Positions 43,367-50,159 of a stretch of 64,000 nt of DNA are shown piece by piece. A program made the translations under genes and the position numbers. The stretch covers positions 1 to 64,000 of the forward strand of contig CANJRG010000009.1 of NCBI GenBank assembly GCA_947476745.1. The letters run 5' to 3'. How positions within the stretch are numbered: position 1 is the first letter of the stretch; each line of letters begins with the position of its first letter. The notes under the pieces were generated by a model that made no database searches, was not told where the DNA came from, and saw only the letters and a program-made list of their open reading frames with translations. The DNA comes from Acidimicrobiia bacterium. GTDB taxonomy: Bacteria; Actinomycetota; Acidimicrobiia; Acidimicrobiales; CAIXPF01.

Positions 43367-43530
43367 GTGTCGGAACCTGAGAGTTTCACCCGAGCGGGCT
43401 TACTCCGACGGTGAACGCCCGAGGACGTTGCTCTCCAGAGACGCCGGGTCTGTGCGGTCCGGGTGCCTGAGAGTTTCCGGGGCGGTTGCTCCTTCGGCGG
43501 CAGGCTTCGACGAAACCTGCTCTCTCCCGC
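43359..43530 (-). ncRNA. Tandem glycine riboswitch
   Basis: Two glycine aptamers in a row on the minus strand. Aptamer 1 runs from GGGAGAGAGC (43530) through CCGAAGGAGCAACCGCC to GGAAACTCTCAGGCACC. Aptamer 2 runs from CTCTGGAGAGCAACG through CGGAGTAAGCCCGC to GTGAAACTCTCAGGTTCCG. These are the conserved blocks of the gcvT motif. Glycine binding should turn on gcvT-gcvP. The riboswitch begins about six bases after the parA stop, so its promoter lies inside parA or the RNA is read through from parA. Confidence 0.95.
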
Positions 43531-43535
43531 ACGAC

Positions 43536-44297
43536 CTAAAGCGTGAGGTCAGTGTAACCCCGGCCGACCAGCTCGTCCCACAACTGCGCATAGGCCATTG
43601 CGGCCACACTGTTCGCCGCGGTGGCGGTCACCGGCCGCCGCGTGGTGCCCATAAGCTCCACCTCGGTGGCCGAGGGGATCACGGCGGTGGCGACGTCGGT
43701 CCGTTCGGTCCGCAGCGCGGCGGACAGCTCGGCATGGAGGTTCTTGCGGCCGTCCACCATCGAAAAGAACACCAGTACCTTCGGAACCGGGCCCTTCAGC
43801 TCACCCAGGGCGTCGTCGAGCTGTTCCAGGGTCCGTACCGACAGGGTGGTGGGCACCACCGGGACCAGCAGGAGGTCGGCCGCGGCGAAGATGTTCTCGG
43901 CCAGCAGCGACGACGACGGCGGGCAGTCGATGAAGATCAGCTCGTAGTTCTCGCGCCGCAGTTCCTCGACCACCCGTCGCACTCGGCCGGTACGGTTCTT
44001 GGTTGCGTCGAAGGCGAACTCGACGTTGCGCAGCTCCCGGTCCGACGGCAGCACGTCGAGCAGCTCGTAGTCCGTGCCCCGGATCCGGTCGCCGATGCGG
44101 TTGCGTTGCGTGGTCAGGGCCCGGGATCCGCCCTTGAGACGGTGTTTGACCCGGAAGTAGTACGTTGCGGCGCCCTGAGGGTCGAGATCCCACACCAGGG
44201 TCCGGTAGCCGTGACGAGCCGCCAGATGGCCGAGGTTGACCGTGGTCGCCGTCTTACCGACCCCGCCCTTGCTGTTGTAGACGGCGATGACGGTCAT
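43536..44297 (-). CDS. ParA/MinD-type ATPase (orphan, partnered with CHAD protein)
   Basis: 253 aa. Deviant Walker A KGGVGKTAT (residues 10-18) with the signature Lys, WDLDPQGAAT (switch I) and FIDCPPSSSLL (Walker B). Such ATPases dimerise on ATP, coat DNA or membrane and move cargo by gradients. No parB or parS-like site is nearby. The start overlaps the stop of the CHAD gene (ATGA). Cargo positioning, perhaps of polyphosphate granules, is inferred from that partner. Confidence 0.85.
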   Translation of the reverse strand: MTVIAVYNSKGGVGKTATTVNLGHLAARHGYRTLVWDLDPQGAATYYFRVKHRLKGGSRALTTQRNRIGDRIRGTDYELLDVLPSDRELRNVEFAFDATKNRTGRVRRVVEELRRENYELIFIDCPPSSSLLAENIFAAADLLLVPVVPTTLSVRTLEQLDDALGELKGPVPKVLVFFSMVDGRKNLHAELSAALRTERTDVATAVIPSATEVELMGTTRRPVTATAANSVAAMAYAQLWDELVGRGYTDLTL

Positions 44298-45940
44298 GGT
44301 CGTGCCCGGCCTGAGCCCACGCTTGCCGCCGCCGGACGCACCGTCGAGGCGGGCGACCGCCGGGTCGGTGCCGCGAGGGCTTCGATGCGATGGGCGAAAC
44401 GCCGGCGACGCCGGGCCAGGGCCCGGTAGTGATCGACGAAATGGTCCACGGCGAGCTCGGCGACGTGATGGTGCTGCTCGCTGCGACGCCCGAGCTCCAT
44501 CAGGGTCTCCGGCGTCAACCCGTCCTGGTGGGCTCCGGCCTGTTCGATAGCGGCGATGGTGACCACCGCGTCCTGGAACTCGCCGAGATCGGCCTGGAGC
44601 TCGCGCAGAGCCCGACGAAAGGAGCCCAGGCGCCCGCCACGGTCGAGCGGGCCGAAGGCGTCGAGGAGATAGCGCAACCGCTTGGCCGCCTTGCGCGCGT
44701 CGTGCACCGCAGTCTCGTCGAAGGAGGCGACCGGCCGGACCCCGGTGTCGGATCCGTCATCGCCGAGCAGGGCACCGGCCGATCGGATGCGACGGGCCCG
44801 GCGGTGCAGGCGATCGAGTTCGCTCGACAGCACCTCGGCCGCCCAGGTGGCGGCGCTCGCCGGAGCCTGGTCGCCGCCCTCGGCGGCCCCGGCCGGAACG
44901 GCCGCGCGCAGCCCCGCCAGCAGGGCGTCGAAGGCCGGTTCGTCGAGGGCCTCGCAGAGCGCCTGATGGGCGGTGTCCCGTTCGGCGTCGAGCGCAGGAA
45001 CGAGCAGGCGTAGGACGTCGTCGTCGATCCAGCGACCCCGCAGCACGTCGAGGTCGCGCACCGGTGATGTAAGGGTGCCGAACCGCTGCAACGAGGCGGC
45101 GAGCTCGGCCCGGTGCTCGTCACCGAGGACGCCGTCCGCCGCGGCCACGATGGCCCGGGCGCTGCGCAGGGTGACCCGGAAATCGTGGAGGAACTCGTCG
45201 TCGGGGCGGGTCCGCACGCCCGCCACGACCGCCTCGAGCACCGCGGCGTGACGGCACAACAACGCCGTCACGGCGTCCGCGGCCGGTGCGCCGGCGTCGA
45301 GGGAGACCGACCGGTCCGCGGGATCGACACCGGGTTCGACACCCACCGCGCCGGCGGCCCTGCGCAGCGGTTCGGCGGCAGGGCGTTGGCCGAGCCGCTC
45401 GGACACCACGCGCACCAGCTCACGGTGGGCGCGGCCGTGACCTCGAACCGGGGCGATGGTGATCACCGGCTCCAGCAGGTGTTTGCGGGACGAGGACCCA
45501 CCCACCGCGCTGGCGGACCCAACGACCACCGAGACCCGGACCGTGGTCTTGTCGAACTCGTCGAGCGGCGCGAACCGCACCACCTCGCCCTCGGTGCTCA
45601 CCAGCGGCAGCAGGGCGCGCTCGCCCACCACCGCGGCCAACAGCTCGCGCAGACGTCGATCAGCAAGGTCGGTCACCCGGGCGGGGACCTGCTGCAATGC
45701 CGCCTGGGCCAGAGCTGTGGTCTCGCCGAGGTGGCGCACCCGCAGCCAGCGTCGGCCATCGATGCGCTCGTGCTCGATGACCATGCCCGCCCGGAAGACC
45801 CGACCGTCGAAGGTGTCGTAGTAGGTGCGCTCGAGTGAACCGCCCCCGCTGCGATGGCAACCGAGCGGTCCGAGGAGCACCGCCTCGATGTCCGCCAGGC
45901 TGACCCCTTCGCCGGGAAGCAGGGAGACGGGGTCGGCCAT
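44294..45940 (-). CDS. CYTH-like/CHAD-domain protein
   Basis: 548 aa. Residues 1-~150 resemble a degenerate CYTH barrel (RTYYDTFDGRVFRAGMVIEHER), without the ExExK metal motif, so it is probably not an active triphosphatase. From about 215 on comes the CHAD helical bundle with its conserved His/Arg/Lys helices: EFLHDFRVTLRSARAI, VHDARKAAKRLRYLLDAF and HHHVAELAVDHFVDHYRALARRRRRF (in parts). CHAD domains bind polyphosphate and go to polyphosphate granules. Co-translated with the ParA. It diverges from the selenoprotein gene, 21 bases apart. Confidence 0.87.
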   Translation of the reverse strand: MADPVSLLPGEGVSLADIEAVLLGPLGCHRSGGGSLERTYYDTFDGRVFRAGMVIEHERIDGRRWLRVRHLGETTALAQAALQQVPARVTDLADRRLRELLAAVVGERALLPLVSTEGEVVRFAPLDEFDKTTVRVSVVVGSASAVGGSSSRKHLLEPVITIAPVRGHGRAHRELVRVVSERLGQRPAAEPLRRAAGAVGVEPGVDPADRSVSLDAGAPAADAVTALLCRHAAVLEAVVAGVRTRPDDEFLHDFRVTLRSARAIVAAADGVLGDEHRAELAASLQRFGTLTSPVRDLDVLRGRWIDDDVLRLLVPALDAERDTAHQALCEALDEPAFDALLAGLRAAVPAGAAEGGDQAPASAATWAAEVLSSELDRLHRRARRIRSAGALLGDDGSDTGVRPVASFDETAVHDARKAAKRLRYLLDAFGPLDRGGRLGSFRRALRELQADLGEFQDAVVTIAAIEQAGAHQDGLTPETLMELGRRSEQHHHVAELAVDHFVDHYRALARRRRRFAHRIEALAAPTRRSPASTVRPAAASVGSGRARP

Positions 45941-45961
45941 AGCGGTCTAGCCTGCCATGTC

Positions 45962-46924
45962 GTGAACGCCTACGAGGCAACTCCTGTCGACTACATCGAG
46001 GTCACGCGGCGTACCTACGACTCGCTGGGCTATCCCCCCTATGCCTGGGTGCACAGCGAGGAACCGCCCCCCTGGACCCCACTCACCAAGCCGTTGTCGG
46101 ACTGCCGGATCGGCCTGATCGCTTCGGGCGGCGTCTATCGCCGTGGCCAGATCGCCTTCCACTACCGCGACGACGCGTCCTACCGGGTGATCCCCAGCGA
46201 CGTGCCCACCGACGAGTTGCGGGCCACGCACTTCGCCTACGACACCCGCGACGCCCGCTCCGACATCAACGTGGTGTTCCCCATCGACACCCTCCGTTCC
46301 CTAGTGCGCGACAGTCGGCTCGGCGGCCTGACCGATGACTGCTACACGTTCATGGGGGGCATCTACTCGGCCCGGCGGGTCCGTGAAGAGCTGGCTCCGG
46401 CGCTGGTGGAGCGTATGACCAGCCAGGGCGCCGACGCCGCGCTCCTCGTGCCCGTTTGACCGGTCTGCCACCAGTCGATCGGTCTGATCGCACGAGCCCT
46501 CGAAGCCGCCGGCATCCCCACCCTGAGCATGACCTCCGCCTGGACGATCACCGCGGCGGTCAACCCGCCCCGGGCGGCTTTCGTCGACTACCCGCTCGGC
46601 CACACCACGGGCCAGGCGCACGACCCGGTCGGCCAACGGACCCTGCTCGAGGCGGCCTTCACCGCCTTCGAGGCCGCGACGGTGCCGGGCGCCATCGTCG
46701 ATCTCGGCCTGCAGTGGGGTGACGATGCCTGGCGGGCCGACCCCATGCGAGGCGACAGCCGGACCGCAACGACGTCGCAGGCCGACCGTGGCACCGCACG
46801 CTCCGACAGCCGGACCGAACGTTTCGACACCCCGCAATACCAGTCCGAGGAGGACCGACGACTGGCCGAGCAACGCCACGGCGAGGAGATCGCCTGCCGG
46901 GCCTGTGTAGGTTTCGACGACTGA
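45962..46924 (+). CDS. GrdB-family selenoprotein (Sec at in-frame TGA)
   Basis: 320 aa if TGA 46457-46459 is read as selenocysteine (U166). The frame before (DYIEVTRRTYDSLGYPPYAW ... MTSQGADAALLVPV) and after (PVCHQSIGLIARALEAAGIP ... NPPRAAFVDYPLGHTTGQ) belongs to one protein family, the glycine/sarcosine/betaine reductase selenoprotein B-like family, and is in the same frame. The motif becomes U-P-V-C, a redox UxxC pair with Cys169. A hairpin with loop GGTCT follows the TGA. The GTG start has TAGCCT eight bases upstream. The substrate in this aerobic-type family is unknown; the C-terminal tail after residue ~255 is variable. Confidence 0.85.
46475..46490 (+). promoter_or_regulatory. SECIS-like hairpin after the TGA codon
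   Basis: CGATC-GGTCT-GATCG: a 5-bp stem (46476-46480 with 46486-46490) and loop GGTCT, beginning 16 bases after the TGA with the loop 21 bases after it. The E. coli fdhF SECIS has the same GGUCU loop 18 bases after its UGA. The spacing and loop fit recognition by SelB. Confidence 0.7.
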
Positions 46925-46962
46925 GTCCGACTGAGTCCGACTGAACCCGCGACAGCTCGCGT

Positions 46963-47694
46963 TCAGTGGGTGGGCGACGCAGGACCGGCCGGCCCCGGGT
47001 AGGCCACCCGGCCCTCGAGCACCTGCCGGGGCGGGGCCAGCGACGTCTCGATGGAGCACACCCGCGCCCAGTCCTCGAGGAGTACCGACAGGTACAACCC
47101 GGCCATGGTGTCCACCCGGCGGCGGACCAGGCTCGCCTGGTGGCGACCGGTCAACGGCAGGGTGTTGAAGCTCCACCGTCGTGCCAGGTGCAACGTCCGG
47201 CGATGCAACGGGAGCCGCAGATCGGGTCGGTGACCGGGGTCGAGATAGACGGCGAGCACCGTGCGACGCACCAGCTCGGACTCGACCGGATACCCCTCGG
47301 CCCGCAGCCGGCCGACGAGGAAGCTGGCCAGAACCTGCAGCTCACGCAGGCCGTCGCGGGCGTTGAGCCCGAACTCCATGGCCACCGCGAGCGGGAGGAC
47401 CATCCGGCTCGCCGCTTTCGACCCGTAGCGGGCCCCCACCTTGGCCATGGTACGTGCGGCGCCCCATTCGGCTGCCTTGCGGACCGCGCCCTGGGCGAGG
47501 GCGGCGTCGTTGGTCGGATCGATCGCCCGCAACGCCTCGACCCCGTTGCGGATGTCGAGCGGGGCATCGAAAATCCTGTTCAGCGTGGTCTCGATCAACT
47601 CGTCGAGCCGCTGACGGCTGGCCGTTCCGGCGGCACGCACACGCGCGACGGCCCCCTCCGTGGAGGGGGCCGCAGCTGGATCCGAGTTCGTCAC
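46963..47694 (-). CDS. Conserved-looking protein of unknown function
   Basis: 243 aa. Not recognised. The centre (VRKAAEWGAARTMAKVGARYGSKAASRMVLPLAVAMEFGLNARDGLRELQVLASFL, in parts) is a hydrophobic, Gly/Ala-rich region with evenly spaced small residues, a little like EcsC-family proteins, and could insert in or lie on the membrane. The C-terminal half is Arg-rich. It starts at GTG 47694, 12 bases after the ferredoxin stop, so the two may be in one operon. Function open. Confidence 0.6.
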   Translation of the reverse strand: MTNSDPAAAPSTEGAVARVRAAGTASRQRLDELIETTLNRIFDAPLDIRNGVEALRAIDPTNDAALAQGAVRKAAEWGAARTMAKVGARYGSKAASRMVLPLAVAMEFGLNARDGLRELQVLASFLVGRLRAEGYPVESELVRRTVLAVYLDPGHRPDLRLPLHRRTLHLARRWSFNTLPLTGRHQASLVRRRVDTMAGLYLSVLLEDWARVCSIETSLAPPRQVLEGRVAYPGPAGPASPTH

Positions 47695-47705
47695 TCAACG
47701 CCCGA

Positions 47706-47975
47706 TCAGGCGTCGACCTCGATGAAGATGCACTCGCCGGGGCACTCTTCAGCGGCTTCGATCACGCCGTCGAGCAGGCCGTCGGGCACCCGCGCCTGGC
47801 CACTGGCACCGGCAGAGTTGCCCTTGCCGTCGAAGAGGGTCTCGGAACCGTAGTTACCGGCCGACTCCTTCACGTAGTACAGCCCGTCGTCCTGACCGAA
47901 GAACACGTCAGGGCAGATCTCGGCGCAAAGTCCGTCACCGGTGCAGAGATCTTGGTCGATCCATACCTTGGTCAT
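47706..47975 (-). CDS. Ferredoxin
   Basis: 89 aa. Cys spacing C-x5-C-x3-CP near the N-terminus (LCTGDGLCAEICPDVF) and CPGEC near the C-terminus. Loss of one Cys of the 4Fe-4S set is typical of 3Fe-4S or mixed ferredoxins that serve P450s and other oxygenases. An insertion of about 25 residues (GNSAGASGQARVPDG) separates the halves. AAGGATGAG precedes ATG 47975. No oxygenase lies next to it. The 147-bp gap upstream shows only promoter-like TTGACC and TAACGT. Confidence 0.88.
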   Translation of the reverse strand: MTKVWIDQDLCTGDGLCAEICPDVFFGQDDGLYYVKESAGNYGSETLFDGKGNSAGASGQARVPDGLLDGVIEAAEECPGECIFIEVDA

Positions 47976-48122
47976 CGGGTGCTCATCCTTCATGGGAGGG
48001 CAGTGTGCAGTTACGACTGATCATCGGGTGTTGCCACCACGTGCTCGAGGCCTACGTTACCCCTTGGGGCAGAAGAAGATCGAGGTGCGGCCAATCGCCG
48101 CAACATAGTGTAGGTCAACACG

Positions 48123-50159
48123 TCAGATGTCGAGAATCTCGCGATCGACGAACGCCGCCCGCTCGACGATCCAGTCCCGGCGGGGGCCCACGTCGCGACC
48201 CATCAGGACGTCGAACGCCCTGGCCGCAGCCACGGCCTCGGCCTCGTCGAGGGTGACCCGGCGCAGCACCCGGGTCTCGGGGTCGAGGGCGGTCTGGGCC
48301 AACTCGTCGACGTCCATCTCGCCGAGGCCCTTGTTGCGGCCGACCTTGAAGTTGCGCCCGGCGGCGCTCAGCTCGCCACAGATCCGCAGGCGGTCGGCGT
48401 CGTCATAGGCGAAGTGCTTCGTCTTGGCGCCGGCCGTCTCCTTGATGGTGAACAGCGGCGGCATGGCGACGTACACCCGACCCTGGACCAGCAAGGGCCG
48501 CATGTAGCCGTAGAACAGGGTCAGCAACAGGCAGCGGATGTGGGCCCCGTCGACGTCGGCATCGGCGAGGATCACCACCCGGCCGTAGCGGGCCGCGTCG
48601 GGATCGAAGGCCGCGCCCGAGCCGGCGCCCATGACGGTGAAGATGGCCTCGGCCTCGGCGTTCTCGAGCACCTGCTTGAGGGTGGCCTTGCCGGCATTGA
48701 GAATCTTGCCGCGGATGGGCAGCACCGCCTGGAACTCGCTGTTGCGGCCCCCCTTGGTCGGCCCGGCCGCGGAGTCGCCCTCGACGATGAGCAGCTCGGT
48801 CTCGGCCACGTCGGTCGACCGGCAGTCGGCGAGCTTGTCGGGCAGTCCGGAGGAGCCCAACGCCGAGGCCCGGCGCAGGGTCTCGCGCTGCTGACGGGAC
48901 AGCAGGCGCGCCTCGATGGCAGCGATCAGCTTGTCCCGTACTGCGTTGACGTGGCTCTTCTTGCCGGAGGCCACCCAGTCGACGATGCCGTTCTTCACCA
49001 CGTCGTAGGTGATCGACTGCACCTTCGGGGTGCCCAGCTCCCGCTTGGTCTGACCCCGGAACTGGGGTTCGGGGACGGTGACCTTGAGGACTGCGACGAG
49101 CCCCTCCTGCACGTCCTCACGGGTGGCGCGGGCCTCGTCCTTGAACTTCTTGAGCTTCTTGGCCTCGTCGAAGGACAGCTTGTCGTTGAGGGCGAAGGTC
49201 ATGGCCCGCTCCAGTCCCGCGACGTGGGTACCGCCGTCGCTGGTCGGGATGGTGTTGACGAAGCTGACCAGCTTGGTGTCGTACCCCTTGACCCAGCGCA
49301 GGGCGAGCTCGACCTGGCAGGGACGCTGCACCACCGCCATCTTGCCGTCGACCGGCACGTTCTCCTCGTAGGAGCCGTCGCCGGTGATGATCAGCACCTC
49401 GGTCAGTGGCTCGCCGACCGAGAGATGTTCGACGTAGTCGACGAGGCCCCGGTTGGACACGAACCGTTCCGGCTCGCCGTTGCCTCCCGGCCGCCGGTCG
49501 ATCAGGACGACCTCGAGCTTCGGGACCAGGAAGCACATCTGCGCCACCCGGTCACGGACGTCGACGTAGGAGATGACCGCATCGGCGTCGAAGATGTCGG
49601 TGTCGGGCCAGAAACGCACCCGCGTCCCGGTTCGGTGCTGCGGCACCTTGCCCACGACCTCGAGCTCGTGGTTGCGCCGGAACCGGTTGCCGTCGTAGCG
49701 GCCAGCGACCCGCTCGACGAAGGTCAGCCGGTGGGTCTGACCGTTGCGGTCGACGTCGACCACGAGCTTGCGGGCCAGGGCGTTGACCACCGAGGCCCCG
49801 ACCCCGTGCAGCCCGCCGGAGGCGGCGTACGCGCCCCCGCCGAACTTGCCGCCGGCATGCAGCTCGGTGAACACCACCTCGAGCGCCGACACCTTCTTGC
49901 GGGTGTGCCGGTCGACGGGAATCCCACGGCCGTTGTCGGCGACCTCGAAGGACCCGTCGTCGTGGAAGGTCACCGTGATCGCGTTGGCATGCCCGGCGGC
50001 GGCTTCGTCGACCGCGTTGTCGATCAACTCCCACAACAGGTGCGACAGGCCGTCGGATCCGGTACCGCCGATGTACATACCCGGCCGCTTCCGAACGGCC
50101 TCGAGGCCCTCGAGCATCTGGATGGCATCGGCGTCATAGGACTTCGCAGTGGGACTCAC
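48123..50159 (-). CDS. parE: Type IIA DNA topoisomerase subunit B (ParE/GyrB-like)
   Basis: 678 aa. GHKL ATPase: ELIDNAVDEAAAGHANAI, NGRGIPV and GLHGVGASVVNALA. TOPRIM: EGDSAAGPTKGGRNSEFQA and ILADADVDGAHIRCLLL. It binds ATP and the second DNA segment. The GTG start at 50159 overlaps the stop of the A subunit (GTGA). The order A then B and the A subunit's degenerate C-terminal box favour topoisomerase IV over gyrase, but gyrase is not excluded. Confidence 0.92.
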   Translation of the reverse strand: MSPTAKSYDADAIQMLEGLEAVRKRPGMYIGGTGSDGLSHLLWELIDNAVDEAAAGHANAITVTFHDDGSFEVADNGRGIPVDRHTRKKVSALEVVFTELHAGGKFGGGAYAASGGLHGVGASVVNALARKLVVDVDRNGQTHRLTFVERVAGRYDGNRFRRNHELEVVGKVPQHRTGTRVRFWPDTDIFDADAVISYVDVRDRVAQMCFLVPKLEVVLIDRRPGGNGEPERFVSNRGLVDYVEHLSVGEPLTEVLIITGDGSYEENVPVDGKMAVVQRPCQVELALRWVKGYDTKLVSFVNTIPTSDGGTHVAGLERAMTFALNDKLSFDEAKKLKKFKDEARATREDVQEGLVAVLKVTVPEPQFRGQTKRELGTPKVQSITYDVVKNGIVDWVASGKKSHVNAVRDKLIAAIEARLLSRQQRETLRRASALGSSGLPDKLADCRSTDVAETELLIVEGDSAAGPTKGGRNSEFQAVLPIRGKILNAGKATLKQVLENAEAEAIFTVMGAGSGAAFDPDAARYGRVVILADADVDGAHIRCLLLTLFYGYMRPLLVQGRVYVAMPPLFTIKETAGAKTKHFAYDDADRLRICGELSAAGRNFKVGRNKGLGEMDVDELAQTALDPETRVLRRVTLDEAEAVAAARAFDVLMGRDVGPRRDWIVERAAFVDREILDI

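Noticed and set aside
45962-46459. GrdB-family gene as a pseudogene broken by TGA
   Set aside because: The frame is intact on both sides, the stop is at the redox Cys position, and a SECIS-like hairpin follows; no other lesion is seen.
46458-46484. 8-bp stem GACCGGTC paired with GATCGGTC as the SECIS
   Set aside because: It includes the last bases of the TGA and its loop is only six bases from it, too close for known bacterial SECIS elements; the downstream GGTCT hairpin fits better.
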